Shown here in pieces: positions 1 to 12,530 of a DNA stretch of 64,000 nucleotides; position 1 is the first letter of the stretch; each line of letters starts with the position of its first letter. Position numbers and translations under genes: made by a program. Origin of the DNA: Oryzias latipes (taxonomy: Eukaryota > Chordata > Actinopteri > Beloniformes > Adrianichthyidae); contig NC_019871.2 in the NCBI RefSeq assembly GCF_002234675.1, positions 22,973,466-23,037,465 of the forward strand. The letters run 5' to 3'. The notes below the pieces were generated by a model that saw only the letters and a list, made by a program, of their open reading frames with translations, was not told the origin of the DNA and ran no database searches.

Positions 1-3000
1 ATGTCTCCACCCAAGTCACTGAGGAGGTCAAACTTCTTCTCGTGTTGGAACTGCTGTTGATGTGTGTGTGCACGGTTCACCACTGGAGACTGGTGGAGAA
101 AGATCGCGTTTGAAAAAGAAAAGACAAAACACTCCATGAGCTACACTTGCAGGAACATGCTGGTAAGACTTAAGTTCTGACATCAAATCTACAAGTGCGT
201 TCTTTTTTGGAACACATTTACCTTCAGACTAAAGGTCTGCATCTAAAGGACTCACCTGGTTTGGTAAGGTGTTCTTGCTGAGGTGCAGCGCTGGAGCCGC
301 CTCCCCCAACAGGGATTTGAGGGGGCGAACCTCTGGGGTGCTGCTGGTGCTGCTGTTCGATGACCCAGAGATGGAAGTATGGACGGACGCCACTACCTTG
401 GCTTGCTCAGGAGGTACATACCTGGGGGGGGGGTCAGTCACATTCAAGATAGAAGATTAGAAACGTATCCAAAAGAAAACATTTGAGACTTTTATTATTT
501 TATTTGTAAAAACAAATACTTGACGTGAGACAACAAAGCATCTCAATAAAGGATTTCCAGCCGTTTCAGTGGCCTAACGTTTCAGGTTTCATCTTTGACC
601 TTCGTGTGTTTCAGGTGAGAAGCTTAAGTGAAAGCCTGTCTGCAGCTGAAGCAGCACGTTGAGACAAGTAGTGATTTCTAGACTGCTCTCATTTAGCTCA
701 GCCTTCAGAGACACCAGAAGCAGAACTAAAAATAAATCTTTCCAAGCAGCATTCTCCAGATAAGAATGTCAATTACCAGAAGAACCTTGTGAGCATGCAG
801 TCTAATCTTTTGAGTTAACATGGTACCAGCAGCTGAATTCACACAGATTAAAGATGTAGCGACCTGCCCGGGACCGTTGCCTCGGTTTTATATTTATAGA
901 AAGAGGCTGCTCTCATTAGATACAATGATAAAAGTGATAACCCTCATGTTTATTTAAGTTAAACCTTTTATTATATTATCTTATTTCCCTTCTTTTGCAT
1001 ACAACATAGATAGAACGTAATGACCTACATTCTCTGCATTTGTTAGAGGGTTTCTGTCTGATGACTTGCTAGAGGCGAAGTTCTTCAAGCTGCCTTTGAG
1101 AAACAGCAAGTTACCAAAGAGAAGGAGCATGGAGGAGCTGCGTGCCTGTGCGATACTGCTTTGATTTCTGGGTTTCCTGCCCCAAAATGTCACTCACCAT
1201 CTTTTCTTCTCGTATTTTTCTTGAAGAAACTCTTTGACCTTTTGTGGTTCCCTGAAATCTGGTACTGAAGAGGTTCTGTCGTCATAAAGACCAAGCCAGA
1301 TTGGTTTACATACCTGAAACACATCAAGTTCAAGAAGGGGGATTTCAATGAAAAGGTCTGTGCATTTTTCAGCTACACAGGACAATGTGTGTCTTCACTG
1401 CAACACTGCAAAAACGAAATTTTAGGAAAGTTAAAAAATAAATAAATAGCATAATTTTAAGAAAAAATATGTTCCTGTCTTGCAAGATAAATAATCGTAT
1501 CAAAAAAAAAATCAGAAGCAAAAGAATCTTAGTTTAAATAACTTAGTGAACAGAATTTTATAAATATTTTCGCATAGACTATTTTTCGAATTCCATTGGC
1601 AGATTTTTTTTTGCTTATTTAGAGACAATTTTTAAACTGTTTGACTTTTTTCTAAGAATTTTAGTTCCCGGCCAAAATCATATGAAACCAATTATTTTAT
1701 ACATTAGAACTGAAATGTGAACAAAAAGGCCTGGAGCAAGATTGACTGAAGTTACACCGCTTCAACATGTCGCACCAAGCTTCTCCCTGCACGTTCTTGA
1801 ACGTGTCACAAGCCCAATAGGAGTTTTTCAGGTCCTAATTTGTAATTGCTTTCGGGAAAATTCTCTCCCAAACTTTTAAATTTTTTTTAAAAAAGACAGG
1901 TCCAACAATAAAACATGTTTTGTGTTGTTTCCCGTACCTCCAAAAATGAAAGAGGTCAACATTAAACCAATTAATGCTATTTATCCATGTAAGGGTTTTT
2001 TAACGTATAAGATGTACGAGATAATTTATACCCCATATAGACAAAAGATATTCAAACCCAAAAGCACCTGTTTTATGATTGCAATTTGGTCTAAATCTTT
2101 TGTCTCACCATTGAGACAGTAAAGTAATTTGATTTATATTTACTACCGTATACTAAACGGCAAACTGTATATTTTTATTCTACTGTATATTTTTAAACGG
2201 TTGTTGTTTCAAGATTGTAAACATTGCAATTCATTTTTAAAAAGTTTCAAATGAAAATAGTTTAAAAAGATCAGCTGCAGCGTGTAACTCTGTGATCACA
2301 AGAATTGATGTTTTCCTCAACAACAAAAGAGGTTTCCCAGACTGGATTACATGCCAAACTACAACAGAACATTTGTGGTCTGTTGTTTTTTTTAATGCTT
2401 TTAAAAGAATTGCAAAATGAGAAGGAAAGGGCCTTCACACACGGCATGGATACAGTCTGCTGCCATTGGCTACCCATAATCTGTCAAACGTCTCAGACTT
2501 TAGACGTCAGACCCACATGATTTTACTGAGGCATCTGATTGGTCAGTTTATAACTTAAATAACTTTCAATAAAATAATTCTTTGTAAAGTAATCTTTATT
2601 TTCATTTGTAATAAATAACTATGCAACCTATTTGTTTACTGTCAGAATTTGTCCGTCCTTACTAATACTCAGCTGTGTTTGCAATCATCAAAAAAAATAA
2701 TTGAAAATCCAGGCTAAAAGTGTGTTAGCTTGCCAAACGGTCAGCTACATAAACATTAGGTGTGTTTAGGACATTGGCTGCAACGTAGTTTCTTAACACA
2801 TTCCTACCTCATTTCCGTGTTTTTGAAGAAATTCAATTTCCTGTTGTGTGAAGGTTGTCATGGAGATGGACTTGACTCTATGGGGTGGATTCAGTCCTCG
2901 CCTGTGGGAGGAGAAATGGATGCCGGGGTCAGCGTCATTACAAAACAATGCTTATTTGAACATGACGCCATTCACATCTGTGAACATTGATTTTTAACCA

Positions 3001-6000
3001 CAGAAAGAAGTCAATTATAGAAAGATTTTGTAGGCAAAGGCTTTATAAAAAGCTATACATGGAACCCATTAAAATAAAGAGAAGAATATAACAATGGATG
3101 CGGGCGAAACCCTTCCTTCACTTACAAAAGCTGAGCTGTCAGTGGAATACCAGCTATGTCAGTATGATCACAGCCTGCAAACTCTAAAACATAAAGAGGT
3201 AACACCTATCAATTAAAGCTTTTGTTCTTTTCCTTCAGTAACAGCTCACGACACTGTGGCTTAAATTAAAAATCCCATGAAACTTTAATAACTGAGCAAG
3301 GATGGACAGACTCCTGGAATACTTTTCCAGGGAAGTTCATTTGGATCCAACTACGAGGTTAAAAGAGATCAATGCTAATCATTCGATTTAGTCTAGAATT
3401 ACCCAACCAAGGGGTGCAGGAAAAAGTTACAAACAATATTTTAAGAATACTCAATACTTTTCTGTGTAAATAGTAAATAATCTGTTCTTTATTTAAAAAC
3501 TGAGACAAAATACCTGGTGCTAAAAAAACAAAATAAGCAACGCGTCAAAACCAGCAGTGAAACAAGACCCAAAGTGTTACATTAGGACATATAATGTGAT
3601 TCATAGAAGTCAGGCCCTACAGTGAAATACGAGATAGACTTCCTAAATTATTCACTGCTACCTTATACAGAACTTTATTTGCCTCTATTCTTTACATCCT
3701 AGCCAAATAAATAAAAAAGGCTAATATAACTAACAGAAGTGATCAGTTTACTTATTGATCAGCTTTGAGAAGATGGAAAACCTACAATAGAGCCAGTTTA
3801 TAAACAAGAAAGCATGCAATATTAAAGAGAAGTGTTAATGGATGCACCGTTTCAAACTAAAAGTACGTCTTTCATGTGCAGCTTTCAAATATAGAAATTC
3901 AGAGGAATAACATGACTTGATTTAGTGCTTTGTTGCATTTTCAGTGAGTGATCACTGTTAGATGAGGAAAAAAAGTAGGTCAAGAATGGCAGGAAATCCT
4001 CAAACCCTTAGGGCCCAAATTATGAAGGCAGGGCATCTGTTCTACATCTCCAAACAAGGCCTTCTAATGGAAGTGAAACCGTTTTCTGGGGCTTCTCTTT
4101 ACCCAGTCTGTTTCATTTGAATTGGATTCTATTCTAATTTTAGGAGAAATATCTTTGCACCATGCAGAATTAAAACACAAGGATGACCCAGCTCTTTCTT
4201 CTGATCCGTTTTTTACTGTGACTACATTTTTAATCCTGTTTCTGTGTTCCTTCTGTGTTCCTCTGTTAAACTGTTTGTGACTTTAAAGAGAATGCACCTA
4301 CATTTTGGGCAAAGCGCAGTCTTGCTAATATTTGCATAAAGCAAAGGCTGTGTCCAAATTCCCTCACTACTTCATAACTCCTAAAAGACTATATGGTGAG
4401 GGACTATCTAGTGCCCTGGATTTTAATGACATTGCCCATTTGTCGAGGCAAGAACCGGAGAAATAGAAAACATTTTACAAAGTCTATTTATGAATCTACA
4501 TGGGTCTGATCATGAAAATGGGTTGATTTGTAAAAAAAATAAATAAATAAAAGTATATACAATTTTTTTTAAAGGACAAGTAATTTGAATGCAATGCATT
4601 GTGGTCTATATTCACCATAAATGCACTGTTTTTTCGGAGAGATTTTAAATTGTAGATTCAAGAAATGGCGATTGCCCTTTATAGTGCAATAAGTACTAAA
4701 TAAATTCAGATACAACCCATCTCAACCAGTCAATTCTAATGATAGTTATACACCTTAATTTTCAGAGTAAGTCACCCTTTTTTCCATGGTGTTGCCATGG
4801 GTGCAAATGTACTCCAGAGCGATACAGTAAAGCTTACTTGTTCTGATAATAAACTCTGATGACATTGGCTAATCATTCGCATCTTCAGCTAACTTATCAT
4901 TCTACAAAAGGTCTCTGTATCTTCATAAACCAGTTTCAGTTAACAACATTCACAATTGCACTGCAGCAGGTGATGTAATGTCTATTTAGCAAGGAGGAGT
5001 TACACCTCCAGGGTGTGTTGAACTTGCAGCATGGTGTCTAAATATATACATAAATGGCAAATAAACAAGTTAGTCATTAATGGCAAAGAAACCCACTTAA
5101 TACCACAAGTGCAGATGAAAGCAAACATCTTTTTCCACCCCTAATATTGAACTTTTAATTGAAAGGGGCCATGTTGTTTGCCTTCAGTGACATTTGCACC
5201 TTACTGAAACCACTTTGTCATTCCTGCATCCCTCCTTACTCAGGATACAAAGGACAAGTGGAGCTACCTCCTGTTATGAGCATTTCCTATCGGAATGTTT
5301 TCCAGGGAAGGCCCCAACCTTCACAAGGAATGTGTTTACATAGCAAATTCCAACACCACCCATTAAATAACCACAACTAAGAGAGAAAAGATAGTAAGGA
5401 GGTGGTTGTACCCATTCTAATGCCCTTAAAGAAGTCAACTATCTGGACTAGATGTTCCCAAGTAGTTGCTTTTGTCTTTGATGTGAAGCCATTTACAGAA
5501 TATTTAATGCATTTAGGAGAGAAAAACTACAAAGAACTCATTCACATCTAATTATATGATTACTAAGCCATTTCCTTTCCCAGCTGATTATCGCCACAGT
5601 CTGTCCCACCTAAAAATGACAACTTAAAGACTTCTCTCGTATGTGGCACAGTCTAATTCTATTTTTGTTCTTTGTTTTTTAATTTTAAATAATGTGTTTA
5701 TCTCAATTTTCATCAAAGGTTTTGCTCAAATTTGATTGGTTGTTAGTCAATTAAATATATAATTTATGGGGGTGTGATGATTCGATTCACATCATAATTT
5801 GTGGTTGATGATACGAGTCACAGTGGATACAGGGTCATTTTGAAGGATCCGATTCACATCTTAAGCCAAAAATTTGACTACTGGGACTCAGATAAATACC
5901 AGGGTACTGAACAGTGCAGGTGACGTTTTCCAGATTCATTGAATGTCTTGCAAGAAAATCAAGTGTAAAATAAATGTGTACAAAAAAAACAAGTAAACTA

Positions 6001-8401
6001 GAATTAATGGCAAATCCATTCACATTTTGATTTCATAGCGTTCAACCCACTGTTGTTTTTCCATTTCAAAATAATCCAAAGGCAAATACTATTAGAACAT
6101 TAGACCAGACTGTATGGTGTCTCTATTCGAAATGCTCCACTCTTAATCTCCTCAGCAGTCTTAAAGGCAAATATAAAGTTCTCTCTTACTCTGTTATAGA
6201 CCATAGACATGCATAAACAGGAAAGAAAATCTCTGATATAACCCACTGAATTCTGCATGGCAAGCATGAGGCCTGAAGACGGACGGCCACGTTGACTTGA
6301 GTTGTCCCTGTAAGGACTAGCGGTACTTAGAAGTTCAGAGACTGTTCTGGAGTTTGATATGTCTTCACAAAAGAAACTCTGCTCTTGGAGCCTTGAAACA
6401 ACTTTGTTTTCTAGGAGATTATGCAGAAATGTTGAGAAAACCTTCACTATTATGTAATAAAATGATCAACTCTTTCCAAAAGTAAGTTCTTCCAGTAGTC
6501 TCTGCTTTTTTTGTTTTGTTTGATTTTGACAAATAAATGCTAGTATTTTTTCTTCAAATAACAAAAACAGTTTTGAAATCATTATCTCATTTTAAAGTTT
6601 AGGTAATTTAAGCCTAGTGCAGAGACTTTTAAAACAGAAAATCAAGGGCCTGAACCGCTTGCCGCTTCCTGTTGCACATTCAACATCACATGCTGCTGGT
6701 GTAGAAATGCAGTGAGGCCATACCACTTCCTGAGCATACAATCACACTCAACTTCCTGGCTGTATCACACAGGGAAGACTTTGATTCATATGTGGCCCTA
6801 AACAACACAACAACTTAACATGAGACATTAGAAAACTACTACAAAAATCAGAAAAGCCAAACTACAACTTTTTGCAAAGGCAAGTTTGGGGGCCTTGGTT
6901 GAAAAATGTACATTTCATCAAGCATTCTGCCATCTCATCTGAAAACTTATAATTGGAGGCTCTTAAAAAATGAGAAGGAAAAGATTCCCAATTATTTCCT
7001 AAAACTGGTAGAGAAATTGATATTTTCTACCTCAACTAAATGTCAACTATTCTCATGTGTTGACACAGTCTAGAATCACATTGTTTGATCTGTTATATTT
7101 ATTTTAATGGATTTCTTCAGAAAGCAACTGAACAAACTTTGTTATCGGTCCCAAAAAACAAAACAATTTATGAACTTGTGAATCAAAATGATGTGATGCA
7201 GAATTTTGTCTGTGGTAAACGGTAAATTTCAGTTGTTAAAGCAGAGCCATTGATGTGTCATGAAGTGTCTTGGAGACAAGATTTTTTCAAAATTACAAAT
7301 TGTTGCAATAAAAAATGTAAGTTTACCAATTTTCACACTGTTAAAAAATGATTGAGGTGTTTTATTTGTAAACCACTTTGTGTTAATATGCTGTAAAAAA
7401 AACTTTTTAAATAAAGTTTTATTCAAGTGGCTACCAAAATAAAAGCGCAGATTGTTTTGTTTGCTTGTACAAAGGCAAATTTCATCAGCAGTCAAAACAC
7501 CTAGTTACTCTGTAACTAAAGTGACATTTCAGTGGAAACGAAGAGCAGCGGGAAAGCTTTTTTTTTAGAGTAAAAGTCAAGTTAACAGTGAGTCATTACC
7601 ACGCGAGTTACCTAGCGTCCTTATGAGAAATACGGGGCTAAACACATAACAGAGGAAAGGCTAATAAAACAATTCCAGCTCAGTTATCTCAGAACTAACG
7701 GTCAACACCCTTTTTGGTTTTGGTTAAGATCTGTATTTTTTCAATATATATTCAGTTTTTTCTAAATTAAAACGTATATTGTGTCATACAATCCCAATTA
7801 TTAAACTCCAATGGTTTTATGAATGTGAGGTGTTAAGACGGGGACCGAACTCGTGGCTCTCAAAGCTTTTTCGTGACATTTTTCCACGTTCCCAGCTGCC
7901 GGTGGTGGCAAAGGCTGCTGGCTTATCTATGGAGTAAGCGTTCAAGTGTCACTGTCAGAAGTTCCAGAGCTAGCATGAGAAGCTAAAGGGAGCTAGCATC
8001 GAAACGGCTGTTGCCGTCGCCTTTTTTTGTGTTCATTACCGACACCCCAGGGCACCCCACCCAACGAAGCACACCGAGACAATGTCACAACAGCTCACGT
8101 CGTTTACAGCAAGTCCGGCGCCTAGCTATTTGCTCAACGTTATTTCATGCTAACGCGCTTTAACCGAGTTAGCAAAAAGCGTCCGAAACGCCCGCGGTGT
8201 CAAGAACGAAGTCCCGCCGAAACTTCATACTTACAAGATGCCAGAACATGAGGTGCACACGAAGGAGCCCACAGTCATGTTGGCATAGGTTGGGCCGCGC
8301 TGATCGCAGTCAAAGCACTTTCTGTTGGGGGGCAAACTCGTCATTTCTCTCAGCATCTTCAGGTGTTTCTCCTCCTGTTTTCGTTTCGCGCTCGCCGCCA
8401 T
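1..8401 (-). CDS. agfg1: agfg1, ArfGAP with FG repeats 1 (5' five exons; continues past the left edge)
   Basis: Family role: AGFG1 (Hrb/RIP) is an ArfGAP-domain adaptor with FG/NPF repeats that acts in endocytic trafficking. Exons read here, 5' to 3' on the minus strand: 8401-8235 (start MAASAKRKQ), 2901-2808, 1313-1198, 421-256 and 53-1. All junctions are GT-AG and phases join (167, 94, 116, 166 nt). Exon 1 holds the zinc finger Cx2Cx16Cx2C (C29, C32, C49, C52). Exon 2 encodes the ArfGAP motif GLNPPHRVKSISM. Exon 3 has IWLGL and KVKEFLQEKYEKKRW. Exon 4 is the Ser-rich segment with PEVRPLKSLLG. The last exon starts FDLLSDLGGD. The N-terminus is the AGFG1 type, not AGFG2, which has a different start and linker. 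The downstream FG/NPF region lies outside the window. The exact 5' boundary of the last exon could shift by 3 nt (CAGCAG). Orthology is confident; which fish paralogue it is cannot be told. Confidence 0.95.
2902..8234 (-). other. agfg1 intron 1 (5.3 kb)
   Basis: This AT-rich intron separates the zinc-finger exon from the exon for the rest of the ArfGAP core. I read both strands and found no convincing second gene. The longest open frame (about 115 codons, minus strand, 6100-6447) has no recognisable domain. A stretch near 5757-5860 with repeated variants of 'gattcacatc' looks like a degenerate interspersed repeat. The other agfg1 introns (54-255, 422-1197, 1314-2807) are similarly plain. Confidence 0.6.
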
Positions 8402-9705
8402 GGTAAAGAGTCTACGGCGCGATGAAATAAGACCAGCAGAAGTCAAAAGGTCAGGCGCAACTAAGACAAAGGGGTACGCTTTTTTAAACGGTTCACGACT
8501 CGTACGAACCACCAAGAGGGGATGGGTGGTTGGATATGCAGTCTGGGTGGCCTCACATCGCCAAGAAAGGAAAGATTCAAGAGATGGAACAGGAGGAGCA
8601 AGATGACGCATCTGCTACTTCCGGTAGAAGTGGATCTCGTTGTGCAGACAGTAAATTTCTCTCCGAGCCAAACCGTATTTACCGGCAATACTTTTTAAAT
8701 ACTGCAAAAGTAAATCGTGTGTTTACCCTTTTGCTATTTTTGTGTTAATTTACATCGTACCCAGCGACAATTTCAATCACCGAAACCACCAAATGTGGCG
8801 CTACAGCAGTGACCATCTTGTCCTCTGTTTGATCTCTGATGGGCCTCTGAGGTGTTTCAAAACATTTACTAACACAACAGCGCCACTGTGAGGATAATCC
8901 GGGTTACTACAAAACCTAAATTTTTTTCTAAAGTGGAAAAAAATGCAGAACCATATTCTGAGTTAATTGGGTACATTAATATTGACCAATAAGACACGTT
9001 TTTTTTTAAAAAGTGTTAGATTTCCCTTTCAACCAAATCATGGAATGACCCAGTCCTGTGTCCCAATTAACTGAGCTAAAACCACAATTTAAAATTTTAG
9101 ATAGTTGAAAAGTAAAATAGATTCAGATCAAGAAAACTAAAATTCTGAAGCAAATATAAATCATTTCAGGAAGATTCGGCTCATAATGTAAATTTTCATT
9201 AAGGATTTACACTGGTTACTACAGATCCCTTTAAACAAATCTGGAAAATGAGTGAGTATTGTCCAAAAATAAATTTTTTTCGAATTGTACCTGAATTTTA
9301 TCAACCAAAACACAAGGCAAAAAAAAATAATATGTATAGCTTTTCCTAATTTACACTTTTGCTTAAAGTAGAAAAAAATTCAAAGACAATATGTACATTT
9401 ATTTTAACAAATATCTTTTATTAAAAGGTGCAACTTAAAACCAAAGTAAATTCAATGTCATCTGTAATATTTACAAGAAGGTAACAAGACTGCTAGCAAA
9501 GCTCAGTTCGCCCTACAGGAGACTTTTTGTGAGCTCAGCTTATTTAAAAAGAGTTACATAAATACAATGGATAGTATTGAGGCCTTCTTTGCTCTTTAAT
9601 CTGAATGATTGTATTTCCAATCTACAGTAACTCTTCAGCCTGTAGGCTATCGTCCCGCCGGCTCGTCTCCTTTATAAAGTTCGGTGCTGAGGCTTAGTTG
9701 CTGTT
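8402..9705. other. Intergenic: agfg1 promoter side and mrpl44 3' UTR
   Basis: agfg1 starts at 8401 and reads left. mrpl44 ends at 9706 and also reads left, so this gap holds the agfg1 5' flank and the mrpl44 3' UTR. CpG-containing sequence surrounds the agfg1 start (about 7.9-8.45 kb). Minus-strand AATAAA polyadenylation signals for mrpl44 are visible as plus-strand TTTATT at 9398-9403 and 9417-9422, about 300 nt after the stop. The middle of the gap is AT-rich and holds nothing I recognise. Confidence 0.55.
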
Positions 9706-12321
9706 TCAGTTACTGACTGACTGCAGTAACGGCTGCTGAAGCTGTTGTGGGGAGAAATCGAAGGGCCTGCGATTCTCTGTGAAGCCGTAAAGTTTGCGGA
9801 GAGCCACTCGAGCGGCTTCTTCCTCTGCGCCGACTAGAGTCTCTCCTGGACCCTGAGCAAGGAGCTTCTGGTCACTGAGGAAGACAGGAGACCAGAGAAG
9901 TTCAACATCCACGCAAAAGTGAGAGAAAATATCCTAAGCAAGTAGTTTTAACAATCCTGAATCCAACCATAACTGCACTAGTTTGATAATTATGTCTTTG
10001 TGGTTTGGTAAGGTATTATGCCGTACCTGTATAAGCCGACAAAGTAGAGTGGCAGGACAGTGCTGGCTCCAGCAGCCCTGATGAGACGAGGCTCAGGCAG
10101 AGGACACTTCCTCTCTGTCAGCTCCTCCACCAGCAGCCCCATGGGGTCCACCACAGTCCACAAATCAAACAGGTCTTTTCCGATCAGCTGAGTCGACAGG
10201 AAATCCTGGGGAAGAAACAGGAAGATGGGAGAAAGGAATAACGTACCAGTTCTACATCAACACAGATTGAGCGCTCACCCTGAGAAAAAACCCCGTTCGC
10301 TCTGCTCCACTGCTTTCCTTCAGAGCTCCGATCAAGGCCATGAATGTGGAGCGGAGAACCTCGTCGGGAACGGGGAAGTCTGCACTCATGCTCAGGTCCT
10401 CAACGCCCAGGTTTCGTGCTACATGAGACACGGTGGCTGCGCTGGTGAGGTTCCCCACTATGCTCTCCACCCCCACAACCGGGAGTCTCGGGAAGTTAGC
10501 CCTGCACCAGTCGCTCAGGAAGCTTTTGGCGAAACGCTCTCCGCTGTTCCTCAGCTGAACGTTGTCCTTCAGAGACAGAGCCGTGCTCTCAGAGTCCACT
10601 CCCAGCTGCTCTCTCCTCTCCCGCTCGGCGCGCAGATAACACGGGTTGATGAAGGCCGTCTTCAGAAGCTCCAGGGAGAAGTTCTCCTGCAGGCGGACGC
10701 TGAAAGCCTGGACCTCGGCGTGGTAATCCCAGTTAGGCTGCTGCCACCTGCAAGACATGAAACACAGGCAACCTGAGAGACGCAAAACGGCAGCTCAGGG
10801 GTGAATGCTGGATCCCTACTGCCACAACAATCACAATCACCTACTCTCTTTTTATCTTTAAGAAAGGCTCTAAAAACTTGTCATTCATTACTACTTGACT
10901 CACTTTTCTTGACAATATTCTTAGGTATATATAGTAATAAGCTTGGGTAAAAAAAAAAAAAAACAACTTTCAAAAGCAAAAGTCACTTTTTAAAGGATTT
11001 CTTAGATGTTAAAGGCCAAAGAAACAGTTAACCAGTTAAGAGTTTTTCTTATAACAAAATCCAATTGCTTTTCTAAAAGAAAATGTAATAATATTTAAAT
11101 GAATCATTTGCCGCAGAGGTGAAGACGAGCAGAAACTATTCAACCCAACTTTATGAGTAAGAACATTAAAGTGAAACTGAGACATTTAAGAAATAAAGAA
11201 ACACAGGAAAACAAGGTTGACTCAAATTGCAGAAGTTAAATAACATCAATCCCAGCAAGTCAATTTCAGCAGGAGAGAATGAAGTAATAAAAAACAGAAC
11301 CTGATTTCAAAATATGGAAAAAATAATTATAGCATGACAGGTTTACACGTAGTCCTTTCAAAATAAAAGACATGAATCTCAATGCATCAAATGTAGTAGT
11401 AGGTAATGTAACGTCGGCAGTGATTAAATACACATGTCTATACTGTATATTATAGTTAGTGTGGCTCCAGAGTCCTGTCCTTTACCCTAAGAGCCAAAAC
11501 AGGGATTGAATGAGCAGACCTGAAACATCACAACTGTATTGTTGTCACTGAGGCTTAAAAGAATTGCGGTTTTGGTGTCTATATAGTATATTTGCTATAC
11601 TTGTACTTAAGTATACCTAATAAAATTAACTTCAAAGAAATATTGTGTTACAACCACACTACTCTTTTTTTTCCTTCTTCAGATGCAAACAGAACTCCTC
11701 TGGATAAATTCAGAGACATGATGATCCATTGACTTATTGTACTTTTGTAGATGTACCAAAACAGAGCCCTGAGGGACTCCTCGGGGAACAGGTGAGGCTC
11801 CTTAGTCACATGTTGCTTAAGGACTGAATGGACGTTTTCATTGTCATTGCTCTCTCTGTCTGTCTGTCTCTCTATATGTTTTACTTATGGTACTTTTTCA
11901 AGTATATATAGTTGTCCCCCCCCCACCCCCCCCCACACACACACACAAACTCAAGGTCCAAAAATGTCACATTGAAAGAAAAAAAGGACAAGCAAGCACT
12001 CTTTAGTTTAGTTGTCCTTTGGTCAAGGAGAAAAATAATTAATTGCAACTTAAAACATTGTTGTTTTATCTAGGTAAAGCTGCTTTATTTTGCTAGAAAT
12101 GAGAAGGCCGTTCGCGGCCTCTTAACTTGTGTTGCAGACCCTTACCGGGGCTTCGGAGGCGGAGGCCCTTCGAGCTTCAGCTTCTTCGCCATCAAAAACG
12201 TGTACGCCTTCATCCACCTTTTCTTCTCTCTGACCTGCAAAAGCGGGACGCTTCTGCACAGCCGCTGGCTGTGAATCCCTAAAGTTAACACGCCGCGGTT
12301 TAACAGAAACCCCGCCGCCAT
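9706..12321 (-). CDS. mrpl44: mrpl44, mitochondrial large ribosomal subunit protein mL44 (4 exons, complete, 330 aa)
   Basis: Family role: mL44 is a component of the mitochondrial 39S ribosomal subunit, with an RNase III-like fold and a double-stranded RNA-binding domain. Exons on the minus strand: 12321-12146, 10747-10279, 10205-10027, 9874-9706. Lengths 176, 469, 179 and 169 nt give 331 codons with the stop, and all junctions are GT-AG. The N-terminus ([10 protein letters not shown]) is basic and hydrophobic, as in a mitochondrial presequence, followed by KKRWMKAY. Exon 2 carries [27 protein letters not shown] and [13 protein letters not shown]. Exon 3 has [14 protein letters not shown]. 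Exon 4 has [20 protein letters not shown] and ends [14 protein letters not shown] followed by a short Gln-rich tail. Length is close to human MRPL44 (332 aa). The start codon lies 209 bp from that of dnaaf1 on the opposite strand. Confidence 0.95.
10748..12145 (-). other. mrpl44 intron 1 (1.4 kb)
   Basis: This AT-rich intron contains a C-homopolymer/CA-repeat run at about 11918-11947. I found no coding sequence, and no obvious transposon termini. Confidence 0.5.
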
Positions 12322-12530
12322 CTTTCCTTCACCCCTGACAGCAGCGCGTGCAGGTGCAGCTGCTAAAAGCGTCCGGCATGAAACAACCAACCGGCTTTCC
12401 GCCCGCGTAGCCATGGAAACGAACACAAACCGCCCCATTTGCTCAAACTGCAACTCAGACGGTCGTCATATTTCGTTAAAAATCTCGGATTTCCAATTCG
12501 CATCCACACTCGTCTCCTCTGTGGAAAGAA
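12322..12530. promoter_or_regulatory. Head-to-head mrpl44/dnaaf1 intergenic region with X-box
   Basis: Only 209 bp separate the start codons of mrpl44 (minus) and dnaaf1 (plus), so both 5' UTRs and promoters must overlap here. At 12407-12420 the sequence GTAGCCATGGAAAC fits the RFX-factor X-box consensus GTHNYYATRRNAAC at every position. RFX factors, with FOXJ1, drive genes for motile cilia, which is the expected programme for dnaaf1 but not for mrpl44. No TATA box is evident. Binding itself is inferred. Confidence 0.6.

Noticed and set aside
6100..6447. 115-codon minus-strand frame in agfg1 intron 1
   Set aside because: No domain, no splice partner, and AT-rich context; likely chance or old repeat.
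10225..10776. Plus-strand open frame of 183 codons
   Set aside because: It is the antisense shadow of mrpl44 exon 2, which has clear homology and splice sites.
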